The notes below the pieces were generated by a model. It was not told where the DNA came from, did not search any database, and saw nothing but the letters and a program-made list of their open reading frames with translations. 38,829 nucleotides of DNA, taken from Opitutia bacterium. GTDB lineage: Bacteria; Verrucomicrobiota; Verrucomicrobiia; Opitutales; Opitutaceae. The stretch is from positions 1-38,829 of the forward strand of contig JACQFT010000105.1 of assembly GCA_016199925.1 (NCBI GenBank), given 5' to 3'. Shown piece after piece: positions 1-7,293 of the stretch. The position numbers and the translations under genes were made by a program. Every line of letters starts with the position of its first letter. The first letter of the stretch is position 1.

Positions 1-2
1 AC

Positions 3-686
3 CAGGCCGGCGCACGCGCGGCCACGTGGTGGCCCGCCAAGATGCTTGGCACGACGCTCGGCATGACGGCGTTCTTCGCCGCCTACTTCTGGCTGCTCCG
101 GCATCCGCACTTTCCCGTCACCGTCATGCCGCTCACGGCGGTCGACCGCCTGATCGGTTTTTTCCCGGAGGCCCTCCCGCTCTACCTTTCCCTCTGGCTC
201 TACCTCTCCCTCGGGCCCGCGCTGCTGACGGACCGGCGCGAACTTTTCTCCTACGGGGTCGCGGCGCTCGCGCTCAGCCTCCTCGGCCTCGGGATATTCT
301 TTTTTTGGCCGACTGCGGTGCCGCGACCCGACCTTGATTGGTCGCAGCATCACCCAGCGTTCGCGTTGCTGAAGTCGGTCGACGCTTCCGGCAACGCCTG
401 TCCCTCGCTGCATGTCGCCTTCGCGGTGTTCACCGCCGTGTGGCTCGGGCGCGTGCTGCGGCAGATGCGCGCGCCGCGCCTCGCGCGCGCGGCCAACTGG
501 CTGTGGTGCCTCGGCATCCTGTATTCCACCGTCGCCATCCGGCAGCATGTCGCGCTCGACGTCGTCGCGGGCGCCGTGCTCGGTGCCCTCGCGGCCGTGC
601 TGCACCTGCGATGGTTGCAGCCCGGCCGTCCGGCGCCGAAAAGTCAGCCGGCCAATTGCTCCGCCGCCGGCACGACGCAACGGTAA
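3..686 (+). CDS. PAP2-family (AUR1-like) lipid phosphatase, 5' end probably outside the window
   Basis: Membrane phosphatase/phosphotransferase-like protein of the PAP2_3 (inositol phosphorylceramide synthase-like) type. Such enzymes act on lipid phosphates at the outer face of the inner membrane. Visible motifs are CPSLHVAF, with the PSLH catalytic histidine, and IRQHVALDVVAG, which matches the C-terminal His-xxx-Asp motif of the family. About five hydrophobic segments surround them. The frame is open to the left edge and residues before the first ATG (position 42) look family-like (Trp-rich, then Lys and GTT), so the true start is probably upstream. The 3' end overlaps the convergent deacetylase by 43 bp. 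The substrate cannot be told from the sequence. Confidence 0.75.
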   Translation, partial: QAGARAATWWPAKMLGTTLGMTAFFAAYFWLLRHPHFPVTVMPLTAVDRLIGFFPEALPLYLSLWLYLSLGPALLTDRRELFSYGVAALALSLLGLGIFFFWPTAVPRPDLDWSQHHPAFALLKSVDASGNACPSLHVAFAVFTAVWLGRVLRQMRAPRLARAANWLWCLGILYSTVAIRQHVALDVVAGAVLGALAAVLHLRWLQPGRPAPKSQPANCSAAGTTQR

Positions 687-1402
687 TCCAGTTCGCGCAG
701 GCGGCCGAGCACCCGGCGGACCGCCTCGACCCGGATTGCCGCCGGCACGCGCGGGCCCTCATGCAGCAGCAGGATGGCCCCGGGCGCCAGCCCGTGCAGC
801 ACGCGGCCCGCGACCGCCTCCGCGTTGCCGCCCGCGCGCTCGAGCCCGCGCGCGCTCCAGCCGATGCAGCTCAACCCGCGCGCGCGCAGCGCCGGCGCCA
901 GCCAGAGATTCTTGATCCCTGCCGGCGGGCGGAACCGCGTCGGCCGCACGCCCGCCGCGCGCAGCACCTCCCGCGCCGCGTCGAGTTCGCGCCCCACGCG
1001 CGCCGCCGACGCGCACCAGAAAGTCGCGAGCGGATGCGTCTGCGTATGGAGCGCGACCTCGTGCCCGCCGGCGATGATCGCGCGCACGAGCCCCGGGTGC
1101 CGCGCCGCCTTTTCGCCCACCACAAAAAAAGTCGCCCGGGCGCCGTCCGCCGCCAGCAAGGCGAGGAGGCGCGGCGTGTCGTCGGGGTCGGGGCCGTCAT
1201 CGATCGTCAGCCACGCCTCGCGCCGCGTCGTGGCGAAACGCCGCGCCGTGCGCACCAGCCCCTGCGACCGCGGCACGAACAGGTGATACGCCAGCAGCGC
1301 GTCGGGCAAAAGCCACAGCGTCACCGCGGCCGCCGGCGAGCTCCACCCGACGGCGACAGCCGCGACTTTCCCGGCCAGGTTGACGATGAGCAGAAGCCAC
1401 AC
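644..1402 (-). CDS. Polysaccharide deacetylase (NodB homology domain) family protein
   Basis: A 252-residue carbohydrate esterase family 4-type protein that would remove N- or O-acetyl groups from a glycan. The NodB motifs are present in order: LTIDDGPD (catalytic base and metal Asp), ATFFVVG, the HTQTHP metal-binding motif (H-xxx-H), and RFRPPAG. LLLHEG near the end fits motif 5. The N-terminus has two hydrophobic stretches (about residues 1-20 and 24-42), so the enzyme is probably membrane-anchored with the domain in the periplasm. It is convergent with the PAP2 gene, and its 5' end faces the chorismatase gene across about 120 bp. A role with the neighbouring lipid genes is only inference. 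Confidence 0.85.
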   Translation of the reverse strand: MWLLLIVNLAGKVAAVAVGWSSPAAAVTLWLLPDALLAYHLFVPRSQGLVRTARRFATTRREAWLTIDDGPDPDDTPRLLALLAADGARATFFVVGEKAARHPGLVRAIIAGGHEVALHTQTHPLATFWCASAARVGRELDAAREVLRAAGVRPTRFRPPAGIKNLWLAPALRARGLSCIGWSARGLERAGGNAEAVAGRVLHGLAPGAILLLHEGPRVPAAIRVEAVRRVLGRLRELDYRCVVPAAEQLAG

Positions 1403-1524
1403 GCGGCCAGTGTGCCCGCGCCGCGGCTCCTGCCAAGCCTCGGGCCGGTGATGCCAATGGGGTCTTCGACTACCACGGGATAAATTGCGCCCGCGCTCGC
1501 CGCGCCGTATCAGTGGGCGTGTTC

Positions 1525-2445
1525 ATGTCTCCCGCCCTCGCTGTTCGTCCGCGTTTGAGCATCGCCCTCGGGGCGGACGCCACCGGTGTGTTCGATGCCG
1601 GGCTTCCCGTGCTCGCCGGCGAAGAAGTCGAAGCGCTCTTCGGCCCCGCCCGGCCGGCCGGTCACGTCGGGCCGCTCGCGCTCTTCCATGCCGGCGACTG
1701 GTTGCTCGGAGCCGCCACGGTGCCGTTGCCCGACGGGCTCGAAGCCGCCGCGCGCCATCTCTACGAAAATATTTTCCGCGCGGCGCACGGCCGGCATCTC
1801 GCGCGGATCTGGAATTACGTGCCGGCCATCAATGAGCCGGGGCCCGGCGGGCTGGAGAACTACCGTCTCTTCTGCCGCGGTCGCTCGCTCGCGTTCGAGG
1901 CGCACTTCGGCCGCGGGTTCAACGCCCGCCTGCCGTCGGCTTCCGCGGTCGGTTGCCGCCCGGGTGCCCTGACGGTCGCCTTTGTCGCGTGCTCCGCGAG
2001 GCCGCGCCATGTCGAGAACCCTCTCCAGGTGGCCGCCTATGATTATCCTGGCACCTATGGCCCGCGCGCCCCGAGTTTTGCCCGCGCGACGGTGGTGGCG
2101 GGTCCGGCCGGGGCCACGGTTTTCATTTCTGGCACCGCGGCAATCCGCGGCCACGCCACGATCGCTCCGGAAAGCTCGCGCCTCCAGTTGGAGTGCACGC
2201 TGGAAAATCTGCAGGGCATCGCCACCGCCTGCGGGCTCGCGCCCGGAATCGGGGGCGGCCCCGGGGCCATCCGCCATTTCAAAGCGTATCTCCGGCACGC
2301 GGCGGACCAATCCATGGTCGCGGCCGTCCTGCAAGAGCGACTCCTGCTGGACGCTGACCGCGTGTCCTACCTGCAAGCAGACATCTGCCGGTCCGCGCTG
2401 CGGATCGAGATCGAAGCCTCGCTTTTCGGCGCAGCCGTGGGCTGA
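1525..2445 (+). CDS. Chorismatase (FkbO/Hyg5/XanB2 family), probable 3-hydroxybenzoate synthase
   Basis: A 306-residue cytosolic chorismatase with a YjgF-like fold that hydrolyses chorismate. Family hallmarks include the N-terminal RIWNYVPAIN and NYRLFCRGRS region, the ISGTAAIRGH segment (about 201-210) and the C-terminal block DICRSALRIEIE. In that block Cys288 lies exactly seven residues before Glu295. As I recall, Hyg5-type (3-hydroxybenzoate-forming) enzymes have Cys at this distance from the catalytic Glu, whereas FkbO-type enzymes do not, so I infer 3-hydroxybenzoate as product. XanB2 of Xanthomonas, the same family, feeds xanthomonadin synthesis, which matches the aryl polyene-like operon at 3412-16084. 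ATG 1525 was chosen over GTG 1513; neither has a good ribosome-binding site. The DUF502 gene follows after 34 bp, probably in the same transcript. Confidence 0.85.
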   Translation: MSPALAVRPRLSIALGADATGVFDAGLPVLAGEEVEALFGPARPAGHVGPLALFHAGDWLLGAATVPLPDGLEAAARHLYENIFRAAHGRHLARIWNYVPAINEPGPGGLENYRLFCRGRSLAFEAHFGRGFNARLPSASAVGCRPGALTVAFVACSARPRHVENPLQVAAYDYPGTYGPRAPSFARATVVAGPAGATVFISGTAAIRGHATIAPESSRLQLECTLENLQGIATACGLAPGIGGGPGAIRHFKAYLRHAADQSMVAAVLQERLLLDADRVSYLQADICRSALRIEIEASLFGAAVG

Positions 2446-2479
2446 TCTCGACCAACGCCGCTTCCCCGTTCCTCCTTCC

Positions 2480-3082
2480 ATGAGTCCTGCCAAAGCCCGC
2501 CCCTCTTTCGCCATGCGACAATTGTTGCGCCATTTCTGGCAGGGCATCTTCGTCCTGGCGCCGATCGGCCTGACGATCATGACGCTCGTGTGGGTGTTCG
2601 AAAGAGTGGACGGGCTGCTGCGCGGCTACGTCAAATATCCCGGGCTCGGCTTTGTCCTCGTGTTGGGCACCGTGGTGCTGGTCGGCTGGTTCGCCTCGTA
2701 TTTTTTCATGAGGCGCATGTTCAAGCATCTGGACGGCTGGCTCGAACAGACTCCCGGCGTCAGCTTTATCTACTCGACGCTGCGCGACTTCTTCGAAGCC
2801 TTTGTCGGCAACAAGCGGCGTTTCACTCAAGCCGTGCTGGTCAACGTGCATGCCGAAGAGGTCTGGATGATCGGCTTTCTCACCAACAAGGATCTGGACA
2901 ACTTCCAGCTCGGGGCCGGCTTTGTCTCGGTCTACGTGCCGCAGGCCTACAATGTCGCGGGACAGCTCTACCTCGTCAAACGCGACCGCGTCCGGCCCAT
3001 CGAGCACTTGGCTTCCGGGGATGTGATGAAGTATGCCGTGACGGGCGGAGTCGTCGACAGCGTGGACACGAAACCCGCTTGA
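2480..3082 (+). CDS. DUF502 family inner-membrane protein
   Basis: A 200-residue protein with two transmembrane helices near the N-terminus (about residues 20-41 and 52-74). A soluble part follows with the DUF502 signatures: the segment from GVSFIYSTLRDFFEAF onward, KRRFTQAVLV, GFLTNKDL and VYVPQAYNVAGQLYLV. Length and layout match the family, whose function is unknown. ATG 2480 was chosen because it lies 34 bp after the chorismatase stop; a second ATG at 2513 would remove 11 residues. It is convergent with the small membrane gene at 3167-3343. It may simply be a passenger of the chorismatase transcript. Confidence 0.85.
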   Translation: MSPAKARPSFAMRQLLRHFWQGIFVLAPIGLTIMTLVWVFERVDGLLRGYVKYPGLGFVLVLGTVVLVGWFASYFFMRRMFKHLDGWLEQTPGVSFIYSTLRDFFEAFVGNKRRFTQAVLVNVHAEEVWMIGFLTNKDLDNFQLGAGFVSVYVPQAYNVAGQLYLVKRDRVRPIEHLASGDVMKYAVTGGVVDSVDTKPA

Positions 3083-3166
3083 TCCGCCGAAGACTTCGCG
3101 GCCGACCGCGCCCACGAAAAAATCGGTCCGCCACGCGCCGGGGCCGACGGTGGATCGTCCGACGAC

Positions 3167-3343
3167 TCAGACCCGGGCCGGCCCGCGACCCAGCACAAAG
3201 TAGAGGATCGTGCCGAGGAACGGCAGCAGGACGATGACCACGACCCAAAGCAGCTTGTTGGGACTGTTGCCCTTGATGCAGTCGACCAGCGCAACGAGCC
3301 AAAAAACAAAGCAGAGCAGGCCGATGAGGTAGTTGAGATTCAT
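3167..3343 (-). CDS. Small PLDc_N-like membrane protein, 58 residues
   Basis: Two transmembrane helices (about residues 5-21 and 31-51) joined by a short polar loop containing DCIKGNSPNKLLW. The second helix ends in LPFLGTILYFVLGRGP. This matches the stand-alone PLDc_N domain, the N-terminal membrane domain of cardiolipin synthases, here without any catalytic HKD domain. Such short proteins are common and of unknown function. The start is ATG 3343. The gene lies 68 bp downstream of the ligase at the end of the large minus-strand operon and could be its last gene, although no promoter or terminator in that gap settles this. Confidence 0.75.
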   Translation of the reverse strand: MNLNYLIGLLCFVFWLVALVDCIKGNSPNKLLWVVVIVLLPFLGTILYFVLGRGPARV

Positions 3344-3411
3344 GGGTGTCAGGATACGGTCGCGCATCCTCCCGGTCGATGGGGCCAACACCCACCGGCC
3401 GTCGGCCCAGA

Positions 3412-4746
3412 TCAAAACACCAGCGCCCGCAGCGCGCGCGTATCGGGCTTGCCGCGCGCCGTGAGCGGCAACGCCCGCACCGCCGTCAGCTTCTTCGGAA
3501 TTTTCCACGCCGCCGTGTCGGCGAACAGCGCCGCGCGCAACTGCGCCACGGGCCGGTCGGTGACGAGCACCGCGCCGAGCACCGGTTCCGCGCCCGCGCT
3601 GACCCCGACCCACGCGTCGCGCACGCCGCGCAATGTCCGCAAGCGCGCGGCGACTTCCGCCAGATTCACGCGCCGCCCCGCAATCTTCACCGTCGCCCCC
3701 CGCCGCCCGAGCAACGTCAGCCGCCCCCGCCTATCGACCGCCACGCGGTCGGGCATGAGCCACGCGCCGTGTTTTCCGGCTCGTCGACGGTGCCCGTGCG
3801 TCAGCACCGCCGCGCTGCTCACCCGCAATCGCTGTCCCGGCCGCGCCGCGAGCTTCACGCCGCGCAACGCCCGCCCGACGCCGCCCGCGAGCGTGGCCGC
3901 GCCCGTCGCGTCATAGGCGATGCCACCCGTTTCGCTCGAGCCGTAGAAATTGTGCAGCCTTTGCCCGAACCGGGCGGCGAACTCCCGCGCCGTCTCCACC
4001 GGCAACGGCGCGCCGGCCGAGATCGCGAGGCGCAAACCGGGCAACGCCACCTCCGACGCCGCCAGCGCCCGCCACAACGCCGGCACGCCCGGGAAAACCG
4101 TCGGGCGCCACCGCGCGAAATCGGCGGCGATCGCGTGCGGCAGCGGCGACGCCCCGCATACCAGCGGCACGCCTTGCGCGAGCAGCGGCAGCGTCAGATT
4201 GCCGAGACCGTAGGAATGCCCGAGCGGGATCATCGCGTAGTTCAGATCCCGCGGCGTGATCCGCATCGTCGCCGTCACCTGCCGGGCGTCGGCGAGCAGT
4301 TGCGCGGCGGTGAACACCAGCGCTCGCGGTTGACCGGTCGTGCCCGACGTCAGCTTGACCAGACACGCCTCCGGATCGCGCCAGAGTTTCGCGCCGGTGA
4401 GCGGCACCAGCTTCGTTCCGTTCCACCAGCAACTTGCCCGCGCCGATTGCGCCAAACTGCGCCGGGCCGCGAGGGGCTCCGCGGCGTCGAGCGGCACCGG
4501 CAGCGCGCCGGCGCGCAGCAGTCCGAGAAAAATCTCCAGCCACTCGATGCCGTTCGGCGCGGCGAACACCACCGCGCGCCCTGCCAGCGCGTCCGACGGC
4601 GGGGCATGCGCCGCCCGCCACGCGCGCGCGCCCGCGTCGAGTTCGCGGAAGGTCACGCTCGCTCCGTCAGCGGCCTGCACCACCGCACGTTCGCCGCCGC
4701 AGCGGCGCAGTGTCTTTTCCCAGGCGGCAATGAGGGCGCGGCTCAT
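3412..4746 (-). CDS. AMP-forming aryl/acyl-CoA (ACP) ligase of the aryl polyene cluster
   Basis: A 444-residue ANL-superfamily adenylating enzyme that would activate a carboxylic acid as an adenylate and load it on CoA or an acyl carrier protein. Motifs are LTSGTTGQPR (132-141, P-loop; Arg replaces the usual Lys), YGSSETGG (268-275), PDR with the ribose-binding Asp (about 332-334), KIAGRRVN hinge (354-361) and the C-terminal GKPD with catalytic Lys433. It is shorter than housekeeping acyl-CoA synthetases and similar in size to ApeH/XanA2-type ligases. With a 3-hydroxybenzoate-type chorismatase next door, the likely substrate is a hydroxybenzoate starter (inference). Its start overlaps the exporter's stop by 4 bp (ATGA), so the two are translationally coupled. 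Confidence 0.85.
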   Translation of the reverse strand: MSRALIAAWEKTLRRCGGERAVVQAADGASVTFRELDAGARAWRAAHAPPSDALAGRAVVFAAPNGIEWLEIFLGLLRAGALPVPLDAAEPLAARRSLAQSARASCWWNGTKLVPLTGAKLWRDPEACLVKLTSGTTGQPRALVFTAAQLLADARQVTATMRITPRDLNYAMIPLGHSYGLGNLTLPLLAQGVPLVCGASPLPHAIAADFARWRPTVFPGVPALWRALAASEVALPGLRLAISAGAPLPVETAREFAARFGQRLHNFYGSSETGGIAYDATGAATLAGGVGRALRGVKLAARPGQRLRVSSAAVLTHGHRRRAGKHGAWLMPDRVAVDRRGRLTLLGRRGATVKIAGRRVNLAEVAARLRTLRGVRDAWVGVSAGAEPVLGAVLVTDRPVAQLRAALFADTAAWKIPKKLTAVRALPLTARGKPDTRALRALVF

Positions 4747-7082
4747 GACTTTCCTTTCAGGCCCGCGAGATGCTCGAATTCGATCACGAGCAGCGCCGCC
4801 ACGACCATCAGCGCCACCGTCGTGCCGAGCGCGCGCACGACCGGGATGCCGCTCAACGCCAGCACGCCGAACGACGCGGCGGTCGTCAGCGCCGACAGCC
4901 GCACCGACACCGGCGGCGGCTCGTGCCGATAGGCCGAGGTGGCGGAAAAGATCGAGTAGTTGTGCGTCAGGCAGACGCCGAGGAACGCCCCGAGCAGATG
5001 GAACAGATTCAGCGGCTGCCCGAGCCAGCCGAAGAGCCCGAAGAGGCCGAGGCACGCGCCGCACGGGATCGCGAAGATGCGCACGCCGTCGCGCACGCCG
5101 TAGGAGAAAAACACTCCCGCGCCCACGATCGCGAGGCCGGTCAGGCTGAGCCACAGGGCCGACCGGCGATAGCGGCTGAAGAGCTGGTTGAGCGACTGCA
5201 ACTGGCCCGCGCTGACCGTGTGCGTGTCCGCCGGCGGCGCGAGTGCGGGCGCGCGGGTGGCGACGGTCACGAACCAACTGAACGGCTGCCCGCGATGCAC
5301 GAGCAGGCCGAGCGGCCCGGAGAGTTTGGCCTGCAACGCCGTCACGGCGTCGGCGAGGTCGGCCGCTGTCGCGGTGCGCGCTTGCCGGGCATAGGCGTCG
5401 AAGAAGGCGGCAAATTCGCCGGGCTCGAATCCGGCGCGGGCGAGAGCGGCGCGCAACTCCGGCCCGAACTCCGGCTGCTCGCGCCAGAAACGCACCGCGC
5501 GCGCGTGCTCCGCCGCCGTCGGCACGAGCGCGCCCAGCCCCGCCGTCTCGGTGCGCCCGCCGCCCGCGGTGTGCAGCCAGGTTTCCAGTTTCGCCAGCGA
5601 GGCCCGCGCGGCGTCGAGACTCGCGCCGTAGGTCAGATAGACCGTGCGGTCGTGGCCCTCGCCGAAGAGCGCGCGGAGGCGGGCGTCTTCGCGCTGCACC
5701 GCGGGCGACGGAATCTCGAGCTCCCGGATGTCGTCGCGCCAACGGAGCAGCGCGAGGCCCGGCAGGGCGAGCACCCACGCGAGCAGGAGCGCGCGGCGCA
5801 AGTTGCGCCGCCACGCGGCCGGCAGCGCCTGTCCGCCGCGGAAGGACCGCGTGGGCAGGAACGCATTTCGCACCGTCGCGAAATAGACCACCGCGGCCGC
5901 GAGCGCGCACACGAGGCCGGCGCCGACGAAGACGCCGAGTTGGCGGATCAGCGGCAGCTCCGAAAAAAGCAGCAGCGCGAAACCCGCGACGGTCGTGAAG
6001 CAGCTCGCGAGGAGCGGCTTCGCGAGCCGGCGCACCTTGGCCCAGTAATCCTCGTCCGGCCGCAGCGGCGGCTGCATGAAAAGATAGAATCCGTAGTCGA
6101 TGGCGACGCCCGTGAGCAGCGAACCGATGACGAACACCAGGATGTGCAGGCGCTCGAAGACGAGCGTCGTGCCCACCCACGCCCCGAGCACGGCAAGCAG
6201 CACGACCGGCAGCAAATGCAGTCCGCGATGCACCGCCGGGATGAACGCCCACGCCACCGCGAGCACGGCCGCGAGCGACAGCGCGTTGAGCCACGTGACT
6301 TCGTGCTCGATGCGCGCGCGGCTCGCGGCGGCAAACCGGTTCACGCCCGTGTCGGCGACGCGGAGGCCGGGAAAGTCGGCGCGCAGCCCCGCCGTCACCC
6401 GCGCGATGGCGGCAAAGGCCGGCCCCTGCCCCGCTTCGCTCAGCGGCGACGCCGCCAACCGCGCCCACACGAGCGCGGGCCCGCGGTCGTCAGCCGGGCC
6501 GGCGCCGAGGCTGCCTTTGAGCCGCTCGACGACCGCGGGCAGGAGCAGCAGCGGATCGGCGGGCACGAGGTCTTGAAACGCCAGGGCCTCCGGCGTGGCG
6601 AGAAACTTGCCGAGCGCCGCCGCGGAGTCGTCGGCCAGCCAGCGCGGAAAATCCGCCGGCCCGCCGCGCGTCGCGGCAAAGGCCGTTTCGCGGTCGTGCA
6701 GCCACCTCGGGAAAAGCAGCGTCAGCCGGTGCGCGAACAGCGCGCGCCCGAGCGCCTCGCGCGGTGCCGGATCGCTCAGCGCCTGCGCCTGGTCGAAGGC
6801 CGGCTCCTGCGCCAGCCGCGCGGCGAAATCCCGGGCGAGCGCAGCCGGGACCGGTTGGCCGCCGGCCGCGGTCAGCTCGAAGAACATCGTGCGGGCCCCG
6901 GCCTGACTCGCCAGTTGCCGGACCAGCGAGAGCTCGGGCGAGCGTTCATCGACGGGGATCAGGTCGAGCACGTCGCTCGAAATTTTCTTCGCGTAGTCGA
7001 GGTTCGCCAGCCACGCGCCGCCCGCGAGCGCCGCGGCGCCGAGCAGACTCCAGCCCAGCAGTTGGCGGCGGCGGAAGTTCAT
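4743..7082 (-). CDS. MMPL-family RND exporter of the aryl polyene cluster
   Basis: A 779-residue inner-membrane transporter with the duplicated RND layout: one N-terminal helix, a periplasmic loop (about 30-262), five helices, a second loop (about 450-630) and five more helices. The first half contains GVAIDYGFYLF (325-335), the usual GxxxD proton-relay motif with Asp329. The matching second-half motif reads GVCLTHNYSIF and lacks the Asp. Proteins of this type (ApeM, XanF-like) are standard in aryl polyene clusters and are thought to move the aryl polyene lipid toward the outer membrane. The start is ATG 7082; longer in-frame starts run into the repeat-like gap at 7083-7293. Confidence 0.87.
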   Translation of the reverse strand: MNFRRRQLLGWSLLGAAALAGGAWLANLDYAKKISSDVLDLIPVDERSPELSLVRQLASQAGARTMFFELTAAGGQPVPAALARDFAARLAQEPAFDQAQALSDPAPREALGRALFAHRLTLLFPRWLHDRETAFAATRGGPADFPRWLADDSAAALGKFLATPEALAFQDLVPADPLLLLPAVVERLKGSLGAGPADDRGPALVWARLAASPLSEAGQGPAFAAIARVTAGLRADFPGLRVADTGVNRFAAASRARIEHEVTWLNALSLAAVLAVAWAFIPAVHRGLHLLPVVLLAVLGAWVGTTLVFERLHILVFVIGSLLTGVAIDYGFYLFMQPPLRPDEDYWAKVRRLAKPLLASCFTTVAGFALLLFSELPLIRQLGVFVGAGLVCALAAAVVYFATVRNAFLPTRSFRGGQALPAAWRRNLRRALLLAWVLALPGLALLRWRDDIRELEIPSPAVQREDARLRALFGEGHDRTVYLTYGASLDAARASLAKLETWLHTAGGGRTETAGLGALVPTAAEHARAVRFWREQPEFGPELRAALARAGFEPGEFAAFFDAYARQARTATAADLADAVTALQAKLSGPLGLLVHRGQPFSWFVTVATRAPALAPPADTHTVSAGQLQSLNQLFSRYRRSALWLSLTGLAIVGAGVFFSYGVRDGVRIFAIPCGACLGLFGLFGWLGQPLNLFHLLGAFLGVCLTHNYSIFSATSAYRHEPPPVSVRLSALTTAASFGVLALSGIPVVRALGTTVALMVVAALLVIEFEHLAGLKGKS

Positions 7083-7293
7083 CGGGCCGTCTGCCGGTAG
7101 CGCGGCGCTTCCGCCCGCGAGCGTGCATCTCCAGACGCGGGCTGAAGCCCCGCGCCACTCCGAAGGGCGGCGCCGCCGGCGGCCAAGCATCGGATCGCGG
7201 CGCGCAGATCAGGCTGCCCTTGGCCCGGTCTGCTCCCCGGACCAAAGACGACGTCAGACTGCTGCGCGAAGATCAAAAAGGCACTCATGCGCT
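7083..7293. repeat. Repeat-like 211-bp spacer inside the operon
   Basis: This is the largest gap in an operon whose other genes mostly overlap or lie within a few bases of each other. It holds no gene-like frame. It contains the hyphenated palindrome gcgggctgaagccccgc (about 7138-7154), a motif that recurs in intergenic elements of verrucomicrobial genomes as far as I remember, plus a GC-rich stretch near 7160-7190. I read it as an inserted interspersed element, but no second copy is present in this window to prove it. Confidence 0.4.

Noticed and set aside
1465-1486. ttcgac ... taaatt as a promoter for the chorismatase gene
   Set aside because: Spacing is only 10 bp, too short for a sigma-70-type promoter.
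3346-4932. A 528-codon plus-strand open frame opposite the ligase gene
   Set aside because: Arg/Pro-rich shadow; the ligase motifs on the minus strand are unambiguous.
4770-7100. A 776-codon open frame on the plus strand opposite the exporter gene
   Set aside because: Arg/Glu/Gln-rich low-complexity translation with no domain; it is the antisense by-product of high-GC codon use in a clear MMPL gene.
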